From: SZUA-37 sp964472525 | GTDB lineage: Bacteria; Pseudomonadota; Gammaproteobacteria; UBA6429; Thiohalophilaceae | Assembly: GCA_964472525.1 (NCBI GenBank) | Contig: CAYYLL010000006.1 | Location: forward strand, 62,001 to 126,000 | Direction: 5' to 3' | Length of the DNA stretch: 64,000 nucleotides | Shown: positions 1 to 8,694 of the stretch, one piece after another | Layout of the letters: every line of letters starts with the position of its first letter | Numbering within the stretch: position 1 is the stretch's first letter | The notes under the pieces: generated by a model | The model's input: the letters and a program-made list of their open reading frames with translations, nothing else | What the model was told of the DNA's origin: nothing | Database searches by the model: none | Program-made: the position numbers and the translations under genes

Positions 1-1
1 C

Positions 2-1201
2 GAGCATGTGCGTGAACAGGCCATGGGGGACACGGTTCTAAAAAGTCTTACCCCGGGGCAGGCTTTTGTCAAAGTGGTGAACGATGAACTCGTTGCCATG
101 ATGGGTGAAGTCAGTACGGGTTTGGAACTTAACGTGCAGCCACCGGCGGTTATTTTAATGGCCGGTTTGCAAGGGGCGGGTAAAACAACCACCGTTGCAA
201 AGCTTGCATATTGGCTTAAAGAAAATCAGAAAAAATCCACCTTGGTGGTGAGTGCCGATATTTATCGCCCTGCGGCAATCAAGCAGTTAGAAACGGTCGC
301 CACCGAAGTAGGCGCGACCTTCTTCCCCAGTAACGAAAAACAAAAACCGGTTGATATTGTAAAAGGAGCCATCAAAGAAGCGGCACGAAAACAACTTGAT
401 GTAGTGATTGTGGATACCGCCGGTCGTTTACACGTCGATGCCGAAATGATGGACGAGATTAAAGCCATCCACAAAGCAGCGAACCCGGCCGAAACCCTCT
501 TTGTTGTGGACAGCATGACCGGTCAGGATGCCGCCAATACGGCCAAAGCCTTTGACGAAGCCTTACCGTTAACGGGCGTAGTACTCACCAAAACCGACGG
601 TGATGCCCGTGGTGGTGCGGCGCTGTCGATTCGCCAGATCACCGGCAAACCGATTAAATTTATGGGTGTGGGTGAAAAGACTAACGCGCTTGAAGTGTTC
701 CACCCCGACCGAGTGGCTTCGCGCATACTCGATATGGGCGATGTGGTCAGCTTGGTTGAAGATGTTCAAAAGAATATCGACGTGACTAAAGCCGAAAAAC
801 TTGCCAAAAAGATTAAAAAAGGCAAAGGCTTCGATTTAGAAGATTTTAGAGACCAATTTGAGCAGATGAACAATATGGGTGGTATTGCCGGTTTAATGGA
901 TAAACTGCCTGGTATGGGCAAACTCCCGGCTGCGGCCAAGAGTCAGGTCGACCCTAAAAATATTAACCGCATGATAGCCATTGTTAATTCGATGACCCCG
1001 CATGAGCGCCACTTCCCTGCGGTTATCAAAGGCTCGCGTAAGCGTCGTATTGCTGCGGGTTCTGGTGTTCAGGTGCAGGATGTGAATCGGATGCTCAAGC
1101 AATTTACCCAAATGCAGAAAATGATGAAGAAAATGGGTAAAGGCGGGATGGCGAAGATGATGCGGGGGATGAAGGGACAAATGCCTCCCGGCATGTTCTA
1201 G
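2..1201 (+). CDS. ffh: Signal recognition particle GTPase Ffh (5' truncated by window)
   Basis: Protein component of the signal recognition particle. It binds 4.5S RNA and signal sequences and delivers ribosome-nascent chain complexes to FtsY at the membrane. The open frame runs in from the window edge, so the N-terminal part (roughly 50 residues of the helical N domain) is missing; the first in-frame ATG/GTG codons are internal. Visible are the GTPase P-loop GLQGAGKTT, the DTAGRLH switch motif, the TKTDGDARGG segment, and a Met-rich M domain ending in MKGQMPPGMF. The signal-binding segment SRKRRIAAGSG is intact. Conservation with other proteobacterial Ffh proteins is very high. It stands upstream of the rpsP operon, as in many gammaproteobacteria, but a 460-bp gap containing a terminator-like hairpin suggests separate transcription. 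Confidence 0.97.
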   Translation, partial: EHVREQAMGDTVLKSLTPGQAFVKVVNDELVAMMGEVSTGLELNVQPPAVILMAGLQGAGKTTTVAKLAYWLKENQKKSTLVVSADIYRPAAIKQLETVATEVGATFFPSNEKQKPVDIVKGAIKEAARKQLDVVIVDTAGRLHVDAEMMDEIKAIHKAANPAETLFVVDSMTGQDAANTAKAFDEALPLTGVVLTKTDGDARGGAALSIRQITGKPIKFMGVGEKTNALEVFHPDRVASRILDMGDVVSLVEDVQKNIDVTKAEKLAKKIKKGKGFDLEDFRDQFEQMNNMGGIAGLMDKLPGMGKLPAAAKSQVDPKNINRMIAIVNSMTPHERHFPAVIKGSRKRRIAAGSGVQVQDVNRMLKQFTQMQKMMKKMGKGGMAKMMRGMKGQMPPGMF

Positions 1202-1242
1202 TCACGAATAGCGAGAAGCTAGATTACGGCGTTAAAAGCCTA

Positions 1243-1285
1243 CTCAAAAATGCTCACTTACTAGTGTAAGCTCCGCTTTTTTTAG
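1243..1285 (+). terminator. Imperfect terminator hairpin after ffh
   Basis: A long imperfect hairpin has an inner stem CTTAC/GTAAG around a TAGT loop. An A-run lies on its 5' side and a run of seven T on its 3' side. The A and T runs pair in the outer stem, so it could terminate transcription from both directions. It begins about 40 bp after the ffh stop codon. The inner stem is short and AT-rich, so strength is uncertain. Confidence 0.55.
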
Positions 1286-1313
1286 TGCCAGTTTCTTTAT
1301 TCTTACTGGCACT
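1284..1313. repeat. Perfect 9-bp hairpin just after the ffh terminator
   Basis: AGTGCCAGT and ACTGGCACT form a perfect 9-bp stem with a 12-base loop, starting inside the T-run of the preceding terminator. No T-run follows, so it is not itself a classical terminator. A hairpin of the same size with compensating base changes occupies the same place after the small-RNA terminator at 22421. Confidence 0.5.
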
Positions 1314-1410
1314 TATGGTGTTTTCTGCGTCGGATTCTGCCTTGCACTCGAGCTTCTCGTTATCCGTGGTAGTTTTGTGCTATGACGTAATTTAAAAATG
1401 GTTCCCGTTG

Positions 1411-1483
1411 TTGCGAGCGATAGCGAAGAATTTAGTAGCTAAGTCCCTCCGCCCCAAGAAGATTGCTTCGCTATCGCTCGCAA
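1411..1483. repeat. REP-like intergenic inverted repeat
   Basis: TTGCGAGCGATAGCGAAG at 1411-1428 is matched by its exact reverse complement at 1466-1483, giving an 18-bp stem with a 37-base loop. The text resembles the widespread 'attgcgagcg-agcgaagcaat' class of dispersed bacterial palindromes. It lies in the 463-bp gap between ffh and rpsP. Apart from this and the hairpins, the gap shows only the presumed rpsP promoter region. Confidence 0.6.
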
Positions 1484-1664
1484 AGACAGATTTCCCCCTT
1501 TTATTTTCTTAGTGGTTTCGTCTTTTTTATCCTGTTTTTAACCCAAAACCCCTTCACTTTTCGCTAATTTCAAGTACAATGCGCACCTGTTCGAAAATTC
1601 TATTGTGTAGAGATGTGGTCTGCGCAAGGATTTTCCATTTTTGTTTTAAAATCGAGGTAGAAGA

Positions 1665-1910
1665 ATGGTAGTCATTCGTTTAGCACGTGGCGGTCAAAAG
1701 AAACGTCCTTTTTATCATATTGTTGTTACTGATAGCCGTAACAAACGTGATGGTCGTTATATTGAGCGTCTTGGTTTTTTCAATCCAAGTGCCACTGGTC
1801 AGGAAGTTCGTTTAAATTTAAACAGTGATCGTATTGAGCATTGGGTTAAATTAGGCGCAAAAGCCAGTGACCGTGTTAATACACTTATTAAAGAAAGTGT
1901 AGCTGCTTAA
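1665..1910 (+). CDS. rpsP: 30S ribosomal protein S16
   Basis: Small basic protein of the 30S subunit, needed for 16S rRNA folding and 30S assembly. The 81 residues begin MVVIRLARGGQKKRPFYHIV, the typical S16 start, and contain the conserved RDGRYIERLGFFNP segment. The length matches the family. The ATG is preceded by GAGG at good spacing. It is the first gene of the canonical rpsP-rimM-trmD-rplS operon, which links ribosome maturation with tRNA modification. Confidence 0.98.
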   Translation: MVVIRLARGGQKKRPFYHIVVTDSRNKRDGRYIERLGFFNPSATGQEVRLNLNSDRIEHWVKLGAKASDRVNTLIKESVAA

Positions 1911-1960
1911 AATAGTTGGCACTTAAGTTTGAGCTTCAGTATTGATAGGGCATCGTAAGT

Positions 1961-2557
1961 ATGTCTAAAAACTCAAACACTCCCTCAGGCGATAGCGAAA
2001 AGCTGGTATTGGGGGGGATCTCAGGAGTATTTGGTGTGAAAGGCTGGGTCAAGGTCTTTTCAGAAACCGATCCTCTGGAGAATATACTGAGTTATTCGCC
2101 TTGGTTTGTCGAAGTTAACAAGCAATGGCAGGCGTTTAAACTGGTAAACGGTAAAAAGCACGGTAAAGCTATTATTGCACAGTTAGAAGGTGTGAATGAT
2201 CGCGATCAGGCAGAAGCATTAAGACGAGCTCGAATTGCCATTAATGCATCGCAATTACCGGCAACAGCTGAAAATGAATTTTACTGGCGTGATTTAAAAG
2301 GCTGTCAGGTTTTAAATCAGGCAGGCTACGAATTTGGCCAAGTGGTCGATATTTTAGAAACAGGTGCCAATGACGTATTGGTTATTCACTCTGAAACATT
2401 AAAAGAAGTGAATAAAAAAAGTAAGGCAAAGCCCAAACCGATGGAATTTTTAATTCCATATATATGGGATAGCGTTATTTTAAAAGTAGATCTCGATGCA
2501 GGCTTGATTGAGGTTGACTGGGAACCTGATTATCTAAATGATATAGATTCACAATGA
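1961..2557 (+). CDS. rimM: Ribosome maturation factor RimM
   Basis: Assembly factor that binds S19 and helps mature the head domain of the 30S subunit. The 198-residue protein has the N-terminal RimM barrel beginning LVLGGISGVFGVKGWVKVFSE. A C-terminal PRC-barrel follows, with the FYWRDLKGCQV segment and a conserved end (LIPYIWDSVILKVDLDAGLIEVDW). A lysine-rich insert near residues 147-158 is slightly unusual. It lies 50 bp after rpsP and 22 bp before trmD, inside the conserved operon. Confidence 0.97.
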   Translation: MSKNSNTPSGDSEKLVLGGISGVFGVKGWVKVFSETDPLENILSYSPWFVEVNKQWQAFKLVNGKKHGKAIIAQLEGVNDRDQAEALRRARIAINASQLPATAENEFYWRDLKGCQVLNQAGYEFGQVVDILETGANDVLVIHSETLKEVNKKSKAKPKPMEFLIPYIWDSVILKVDLDAGLIEVDWEPDYLNDIDSQ

Positions 2558-2579
2558 TGGATGGATAAGGATTGACTCA

Positions 2580-3353
2580 GTGCATATAGAAGTCATTACC
2601 TTATTCCCGCAAATGTTTGCGGCATTGAGTGACTACGGCATAACCGGTCGGGCCATTCAAAAACAAATCGCTACATTGGCGACAGTGAATCCAAGAGATT
2701 TTGCTGAGGATAGAAATAACACAGTGGACGACCGGCCTTATGGCGGCGGCCCCGGTATGGTGATGATGCACCCGCCGTTAAAAAAAGCGATTCAAGCCGC
2801 ACGTGCTAAATGTGGTAACGATGTAAAGGTCGCTTATTTGTCGCCACAGGGGCGCAAACTGGATCAACAAGGTTTGCAAACACTGGCAGCAAGACAGGAT
2901 TTAATTTTAGTATGTGGTCGCTATGAAGGCATTGATGAACGCCTGATACAAAGCGAAGTCGACGAAGAATGGTCGGTAGGTGATTACGTACTCAGTGGTG
3001 GTGAGTTGGCCGCGATGGTAATGATTGATGGTATTATTCGATTATTACCCGATGCTCTTGGGCATGCCGATTCAGCACAACAGGATTCGTTTGTGGATGG
3101 TTTGTTAGATTATCCACATTATACTCGGCCTGAATTAATACTTGAAAGTATCGATTCTGAAATAAATAAGGGTGAGTTAACGGTACCAGGTGTTTTGTTA
3201 AGCGGTGATCATAAAAAAATTGATCGTTGGCGAAAGAAACAGGCCTTAGGACGAACTTGGTTAAGACGTCCAGATTTATTAGAAAAAATAAAACTGGACG
3301 AAGAACAACAGTGCTTGCTCGATGAATTTATTCGTGAGCAGTGTACTGATTAA
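2580..3353 (+). CDS. trmD: tRNA (guanine-N1-)-methyltransferase TrmD
   Basis: SPOUT-class enzyme that uses S-adenosylmethionine to make m1G37 in tRNAs reading CNN codons, which prevents +1 frameshifting. The 257 residues include VDDRPYGGGPGMVM, the LVCGRYEGIDERL motif and the trefoil-knot segment YVLSGGELAAMVMIDGIIRLLP. The C-terminal domain has the usual HYTRP element. The start is GTG, with AAGG (in ggataagg) upstream; no ATG fits better. Third gene of the rpsP operon. Confidence 0.97.
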   Translation: MHIEVITLFPQMFAALSDYGITGRAIQKQIATLATVNPRDFAEDRNNTVDDRPYGGGPGMVMMHPPLKKAIQAARAKCGNDVKVAYLSPQGRKLDQQGLQTLAARQDLILVCGRYEGIDERLIQSEVDEEWSVGDYVLSGGELAAMVMIDGIIRLLPDALGHADSAQQDSFVDGLLDYPHYTRPELILESIDSEINKGELTVPGVLLSGDHKKIDRWRKKQALGRTWLRRPDLLEKIKLDEEQQCLLDEFIREQCTD

Positions 3354-3382
3354 ATGAGACTTTAAGCGTTGGAGCTAGTGTT

Positions 3383-3727
3383 ATGAGTAACATCATTAAT
3401 GAATTAGAAGCAGAACAGTTAAAAGAAATCCCTGAGTTTAGCCCGGGTGATACAGTGATTGTTCAGGTAAAAGTAAAAGAAGGCAGTCGTGAGCGTTTAC
3501 AGGCTTATGAAGGTGTGGTTATTGCTAAAAACAATGATGGCTTAAATTCTTCTTTCACTGTTCGTAAAATTTCACACGGTGAAGGTGTTGAACGTGTATT
3601 TCAATCACATAGCCCGATGATTGATTCAGTTACAGTGAAGCGTCGTGGTGATGTACGTCGTGCAAAACTTTATTATTTGCGTGAGCGTTCTGGTAGATCT
3701 GCACGTATTAAGGAAAAACTTGGCTAG
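3383..3727 (+). CDS. rplS: 50S ribosomal protein L19
   Basis: Protein at the 30S-50S interface. The 114 residues show the L19 signature: FSPGDTVIVQVKVKEG, then the FTVRKISHGEGVERVF block, and a basic C-terminal end YYLRERSGRSARIKEKLG. ATG has GGAG upstream. Last gene of the operon; a strong terminator hairpin follows about 55 bp after its stop codon. Confidence 0.98.
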   Translation: MSNIINELEAEQLKEIPEFSPGDTVIVQVKVKEGSRERLQAYEGVVIAKNNDGLNSSFTVRKISHGEGVERVFQSHSPMIDSVTVKRRGDVRRAKLYYLRERSGRSARIKEKLG

Positions 3728-3776
3728 CAATAGCGTGTTGCAAGGGATAGCAGCTATCGACCAGAGTTCGACAAAT

Positions 3777-5792
3777 TTGAGGCGAGTAATACTTACGAGT
3801 GTTACTCGCTTTTTATTGTATTTTATTTTTAGTTTCGTGTTTATTGTGTCGGCAGAGTCATCGACTGTGGCCGCGCAGCCAAAACAAATATCACCCTCCG
3901 TTTCAAATATTAAGCAACCGTCAGTCGATGTAAAGGATAAGACACTTGGAAACGATAAAACATCGTTACCGAATCCTGTTGCAGAAAAATCGCCCGAAAT
4001 AAAAATCTTTCAGGATACAGCGCTAGATAATATTCAGTCAATTGCCCAAATCGGAGCCTTACATCTGGCGTTATTAACCTTAGATAAGCAACAGCCTGAC
4101 TATAAAAATAATTCAATGCGCTGGTTAAAATGGGAGCGTGAACGTATCCGATTATTAAATTTAACTGAACAATATGCTGTTCTAGTTAAGCGTTTAAGTA
4201 TTTTACCAACCGATATTAAAGGATCGTTTTTATATTGGGCTAAAACGCAACAGGCATCGGCTTATCTTAAGCTGCACCAATATGAAAAAGCACGGCAGGT
4301 ATTAAGTTCGGTTATCTGGGCTAACAGAGGTTCTGATTCTGAATTTAATAATCGCTGGTTGCCGCATTGGCGTCGTATGATTATCCATAGTTACTTAAAT
4401 GAACGCTTATTTAATGATGCACATATTGCTATCACACGTTTTAGGCAGGATTATGGACAGGGCGATATTAACGACATTATTTTATATGCGCGTGTCCTGT
4501 TAATGAATAATCTGGCTGATGAAGCCTTGAATTTATTATCGGCTTATACGAGCAACCCTGAAGCAGGTATGTTGCATCTACTCGCACAGCTTAGACGAGA
4601 CAAACGTTCACCACGTAAGGTTTTACAGGCAGGTTTAAGGCAAATGCAGGGTGAGTGGGTTCATCCTGAATTAAAAATTTATTTATGGTCTATTGTTGCT
4701 GAAGCGGCACAGCGTAGTGAAGATCGTTTGTCGGCCATTAAGGCGATGGAATTTGTTTTAGCCGATAGTAATAGCCAGAAATTACCGGAAGGGTTGTTTA
4801 AACTTAATATTGATGATCTATGGAAGGCATATATTGATAATGCCATTATTATCGGAAACAAAGCACAATATTTAATGGGCGATGATGCTGTTTGGCTGAA
4901 CGCAGCACAGGCAACTGAAGCTGTGCGGCCTATTAACGCACGTTCGTTGTATGCTTTGTTAATTTTGCGCGGTCAGGATAAAAATATAAAAGACCAAGCG
5001 GCTAGATTGTTTCTTGAGTCGTTGTCAAAAAATAATTGGGGGAAAAATAAAAATAGTTCGGAACTGGTTGAACAGCTTTTCTTGAAATCAAAGAACTTTA
5101 AAGCCAGGGGTATGATACCGATTGATGTGCGTCATTTTCTGGTCGATTACCTGCTACGTAAAGGCAATATTCGTTTGGCTTCTGAGCTAATGGCCAGTAT
5201 TAAAACCTCGCCACAAGGTGCCGATAAATTTATGTGGTCATTGCGACGTGCACGTGTTCTGGTGATGGGGGGTAAGGCAAAAGAAAGTGCGCAGGCTCTT
5301 ATTCAACTGCTTAATCAACAACAGAAATTAAGCGGGAATGACATTGATAAATTGATGCAAGTCGTTTTTGATTTACAAACAGTCAATGCACATCAGTATG
5401 CTTACGATGTATTTAACATTATTCTAAAACATATGAGTAATAACAAATATCGGGATGATGTTAAGCCAGATGATACTGAGCCTTTAGATAATATTAAACG
5501 TCAGCGAGAAATATATTACTGGATGGCTGATTCTAAAAAGGCACAAAAACAATATGCAGCGGCGGCTAGATTATATTTAAAGTCTGCAATGTTGCCCGAA
5601 GGTGAGGGGTTAGATCCTTGGGGACAAACCGCACGCTATCAAGCGGCTAATAATTTAGCAAAAGCGGGATTGCTTGAGGATGCCCGCGCACTTTATAGTC
5701 AGCTTCTTGATACAACTAAAGAGGAAACCCGACGGAAAGTTTTACAGCATGAGCTTCAACAACTGAGATTGTTAGAGAACAAAGATCATTAA
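3777..5792 (+). CDS. Exported tetratricopeptide-repeat protein
   Basis: Function unknown. The frame is open back into rplS, but the first plausible translated stretch starts at TTG 3777, giving a signal peptide (basic RR, then a hydrophobic FLLYFIFSFVFIVSA core). GTG 3735 is an alternative; neither has a clear ribosome binding site, and there is no suitable ATG. The roughly 670-residue protein is mostly helical repeats with TPR-like spacing (for example the YEKARQVLSSVIW, DEALNLLSAY and YAAAARLYLKSA segments). This suggests a periplasmic or outer-membrane scaffold. An rplS terminator sits within its first codons, so expression probably depends on read-through or on a promoter overlapping the hairpin. 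It faces the FliL-like gene tail to tail. Confidence 0.75.
   Translation: MRRVILTSVTRFLLYFIFSFVFIVSAESSTVAAQPKQISPSVSNIKQPSVDVKDKTLGNDKTSLPNPVAEKSPEIKIFQDTALDNIQSIAQIGALHLALLTLDKQQPDYKNNSMRWLKWERERIRLLNLTEQYAVLVKRLSILPTDIKGSFLYWAKTQQASAYLKLHQYEKARQVLSSVIWANRGSDSEFNNRWLPHWRRMIIHSYLNERLFNDAHIAITRFRQDYGQGDINDIILYARVLLMNNLADEALNLLSAYTSNPEAGMLHLLAQLRRDKRSPRKVLQAGLRQMQGEWVHPELKIYLWSIVAEAAQRSEDRLSAIKAMEFVLADSNSQKLPEGLFKLNIDDLWKAYIDNAIIIGNKAQYLMGDDAVWLNAAQATEAVRPINARSLYALLILRGQDKNIKDQAARLFLESLSKNNWGKNKNSSELVEQLFLKSKNFKARGMIPIDVRHFLVDYLLRKGNIRLASELMASIKTSPQGADKFMWSLRRARVLVMGGKAKESAQALIQLLNQQQKLSGNDIDKLMQVVFDLQTVNAHQYAYDVFNIILKHMSNNKYRDDVKPDDTEPLDNIKRQREIYYWMADSKKAQKQYAAAARLYLKSAMLPEGEGLDPWGQTARYQAANNLAKAGLLEDARALYSQLLDTTKEETRRKVLQHELQQLRLLENKDH
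3782..3815 (+). terminator. Rho-independent terminator of the rpsP-rplS operon
   Basis: GCGAGTAA and TTACTCGC form a perfect 8-bp stem with a 12-base loop, followed by TTTTTA. It lies 55 bp after rplS. It also falls inside the apparent signal-peptide codons of the downstream TPR gene, which makes that gene's 5' end unusual. Confidence 0.75.
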
Positions 5793-5830
5793 AAAATAAG
5801 CTTCGGTCATTCAATATACGCATCGAAGGG

Positions 5831-6241
5831 TTATTGAATAACAAACGCGGTGAAATAGACAGCACTGATCAGTGGCTTTCCGGTATTTTTTTTGAGTACT
5901 TTTCTGATTGATTTCGTTGCTTCAATTCGTAATTCCTTTTTCCCTTTTGATGAACGTATATCTTTTGCCTCACGGCCGCTTAATAGCATAACGAGCTCAT
6001 TTTGAATGGCTGGTTTATGTTCCTGTAGTAGACCTGAATCAGCGGGATTGTCTAGGCGTAGTTGAATCGAAATCTGAAGGTGTCTCACACGCCCTTGATC
6101 GGTTACATTGAACACCATGGCGGGTGAGATTGAAAAATATTTTGAAGATGCACCACCACCTTCCGCAGATGCGTGTGCAAGCTGTTGCAGACTGAAAATG
6201 AATATAAAAATAAATAGTTTGTTCATTAGTCTTGTTTTCAC
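5831..6241 (-). CDS. FliL-like exported protein (orphan)
   Basis: FliL proteins associate with the flagellar stator and basal body. This 136-residue product matches the FliL domain pattern: YFSISPAMVFNV near the N-terminus, the NELVMLLSGR segment, then LRIEATKSIRKVL and a C-terminal VYFTAFVIQ. Instead of a cytoplasmic tail plus anchor it begins with a short cleavable-looking signal peptide (LFIFIFIFSLQQLAHA). The start is GTG with AGAGGA upstream; an in-frame ATG lies five codons later. No flagellar gene is nearby, so flagellar function is doubtful; it may be a stand-alone periplasmic relative. Confidence 0.75.
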   Translation of the reverse strand: MKTRLMNKLFIFIFIFSLQQLAHASAEGGGASSKYFSISPAMVFNVTDQGRVRHLQISIQLRLDNPADSGLLQEHKPAIQNELVMLLSGREAKDIRSSKGKKELRIEATKSIRKVLKKNTGKPLISAVYFTAFVIQ

Positions 6242-6405
6242 GCTAAATCCTCTATATAAGTAGCAATAACATTCTGTATATACTATCGGTTTGTACTTAA
6301 AAAACTTTAATTGCAGTCACAGGATATAATATAGTGTAGTTTATTTTTATAAAACAAGCAGTTATAGATTTTTTTCAACATCATAGGTAAACGAGAATAC
6401 CACTA

Positions 6406-6912
6406 ATGCCAATAGAATCCTTTTGCATACAAACGCCGATAGGTCGATTGCAAATATCCTGTATGGATAACAAAGTAACCGATGTTAATTTGGGTATGGA
6501 TAATAAAAAGAGTGTGCAACAGCACGTTAATGTTACAAATGGATTAATCAGTCGCTTTGGCAGTAATATCAAAAATCAAATGGATCGTTATTTTGAAGGT
6601 TCCTTAGTCAGTTTTACGGTTGATTTAGCCGTGCAGGGGACGGATTATCAGAAATCGGTATGGCGGATAATCAGTACGATAAAACAGGGTGAAACGCTAA
6701 CCTACAGTGATGTTGCTGAACAACTTGGTAGTTCAGCACGTGCGGTTGGCAATGCCTGCCGGGCAAATCCGACGCCTATTATTGTCCCTTGTCATCGAGT
6801 CGTGTCAAAATCAGGATTGGGTGGTTTTGCGGGGCAACGTGAGGGCAGCAATATTAACGCGAAAACGTGGTTGCTTGAACATGAGCTTGGAATGAATGCA
6901 AACTTAGTCTGA
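6406..6912 (+). CDS. ogt: Methylated-DNA-[protein]-cysteine S-methyltransferase
   Basis: Suicide repair protein that removes alkyl groups from O6-alkylguanine onto its own cysteine. The acceptor is in IIVPCHRVV (Cys129). Preceding it is the helix-turn-helix DNA-binding segment with SSARAVGNACRANPTP, and the GLGGFAG loop follows. At 168 residues without an AraC-type domain, it is the Ogt/MGMT form rather than Ada. It is monocistronic between two leftward genes. A 164-bp gap precedes it; I see no clear regulator site there. Confidence 0.95.
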   Translation: MPIESFCIQTPIGRLQISCMDNKVTDVNLGMDNKKSVQQHVNVTNGLISRFGSNIKNQMDRYFEGSLVSFTVDLAVQGTDYQKSVWRIISTIKQGETLTYSDVAEQLGSSARAVGNACRANPTPIIVPCHRVVSKSGLGGFAGQREGSNINAKTWLLEHELGMNANLV

Positions 6913-7113
6913 ACTGATTATATGACAGATAGTATTGATTGGTTATCTATGTAAATAATCTTATATCGCTTTGGCGAGCTTGAGAATATTTACCCCAAAT
7001 ATTACCCTCGTGGTTGAATTAAAGGTTAAAAAGTATTGTCTCGCTAAGTTGCAAAAATGTGCTTTGCGATGTTCTTAAATTGATCTCAGGTTATCCATTA
7101 ATTATCGATATGG

Positions 7114-8694
7114 TTAATGACTGGTGCCTTCCGAACGATGAATCTTGTTATAAACATTGTATTTACCCACTGGTTTGTTCATTGGTAGACGTTTGACAAT
7201 TTTAAGTGTTTTACTATCGTAAACAATAATTTCGCCGTTATTCTCCCAGATGCTAAGTAGTGCGCGACTTCCATCCCGATTAAACTCAATATGTCCAGAG
7301 GTCTTGCCCGGATCGGGTGTTAGTGTTTTAACAATTTTAAGTGTCTTTTTATCGATAATATGCATTTCATCTTTATGTGGGCCAACAAACACATCTACCC
7401 ATGCATAGGGTGAGTTTTCGTGGCTGCGCATAAAAAAACCGGGGCCATCTGTTTTGATCTTTTTAATGGTTTTCCATGTGTGCATATCAATAATGGTAAC
7501 TAGGCCCTTACGTAGGTTAGGTGTTGCAAGCACGGTAGTATTTTTATACTTCCAAGTAATGCCAGAGCCTAAATGGGGCATACCGAGCAGGTCAATATCT
7601 GCAATTTTTTTACCAACAATTAGATCGACGACCTGGCCTTTTTTGCCCGCACGAGAAGCGCCAATGAGATATTCATAGGATTGGTCAAAAAAGAAATCAT
7701 CGAGATAGTCATTCAGTTTGATACGCCGAACAGGAAACTTACCTTTTTCGGCAAGACCTTCCCCCATTTTATAATCGTGTACATAGCCCTTATAAATTTT
7801 TGGTGGGTTATCAGTGTAATTGATTTCCCATACCTCTTTAATATCTTTTAATGCCACAATAAAGCTGTTTCGTGGTGGTGCGGTATAAACGGCACTTATA
7901 CGAGATGAATGACCAGAGTCATCTTTTACGTCAATAACTTTTATCAGACTTAAATCTTTTGCATCAAGAATGACCAGAGTATGCGGTAGAGTATTACCGA
8001 CCAGAACATAACGGTCGTCCGCAGAGACGGCAGCATTACGGGTATTGATACCGGCACGAATTTCAGCGACAGTTTCTAGTGTATACATATCAAACTTGCT
8101 GATCCAGCCATCACGAGAGGCGAAATACACATAACGTCCGGTGGATGAAAATTTTGGGCCACCGTGTAGGGCGAATCGTGATTCAAAACGCTTAATGGGC
8201 TCCATTTTATCGCCATCAAGCACCGTGACATGGTGGTCGCCACTTTCTACAACTAGAAACAGGTTTAACGGGTCGGCAGAATAGACCGGTTTTACATTTT
8301 TTGCGTTACTTCTCTTAAAGGCATCTTTATAGATGATATGACTGTGTTTAATTTCTTTTGCACCCCAGACTGGAAAGGTATTGGGTGGGGTGTAGATAAG
8401 CTTGACCAGTGATTGAATCTCCTTATTATTTAGTTTACTGGCAAATGCTGGCATTTGTGTTGCAATGCGACCATTTTTAATAACTGCTGCGGCGTTATTT
8501 TTTCTTAGACGTTTAAGGTTTTCCGGTAATAGTGCAGGCCCAATGTTTCCAAGACGGTCTTTGCCATGGCAACTGGCACAATGCTGAGTAAATAATTTAT
8601 TGACCGATAAATTCTTGCTGGATGTTTTTGCAAAAACAACAGATAGGTTGCAAACTATTATAATGGCAATAAATAAGCGTAATTTTTTTAGCAT
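7114..8694 (-). CDS. nirN: NirN, c-type cytochrome with d1-type propeller (heme d1 maturation)
   Basis: Periplasmic NirS paralogue that carries out the final dihydro-heme d1 dehydrogenation step of heme d1 synthesis. The 526 residues comprise a signal peptide (to about residue 22), a small cytochrome c domain with one heme c site CASCH (39-43) and a MPAF axial-Met candidate, then an eight-bladed cytochrome d1 propeller. It differs from nirS by its shorter N-terminal region and weaker conservation of the active-site loops. It is the last gene of the nir operon and overlaps nirJ by 7 bp, so translation is probably coupled. Confidence 0.9.
   Translation of the reverse strand: MLKKLRLFIAIIIVCNLSVVFAKTSSKNLSVNKLFTQHCASCHGKDRLGNIGPALLPENLKRLRKNNAAAVIKNGRIATQMPAFASKLNNKEIQSLVKLIYTPPNTFPVWGAKEIKHSHIIYKDAFKRSNAKNVKPVYSADPLNLFLVVESGDHHVTVLDGDKMEPIKRFESRFALHGGPKFSSTGRYVYFASRDGWISKFDMYTLETVAEIRAGINTRNAAVSADDRYVLVGNTLPHTLVILDAKDLSLIKVIDVKDDSGHSSRISAVYTAPPRNSFIVALKDIKEVWEINYTDNPPKIYKGYVHDYKMGEGLAEKGKFPVRRIKLNDYLDDFFFDQSYEYLIGASRAGKKGQVVDLIVGKKIADIDLLGMPHLGSGITWKYKNTTVLATPNLRKGLVTIIDMHTWKTIKKIKTDGPGFFMRSHENSPYAWVDVFVGPHKDEMHIIDKKTLKIVKTLTPDPGKTSGHIEFNRDGSRALLSIWENNGEIIVYDSKTLKIVKRLPMNKPVGKYNVYNKIHRSEGTSH

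Noticed and set aside
1284..1313. Classical terminator
   Set aside because: No T-run follows the stem; the T-run lies before it and belongs to the upstream hairpin.
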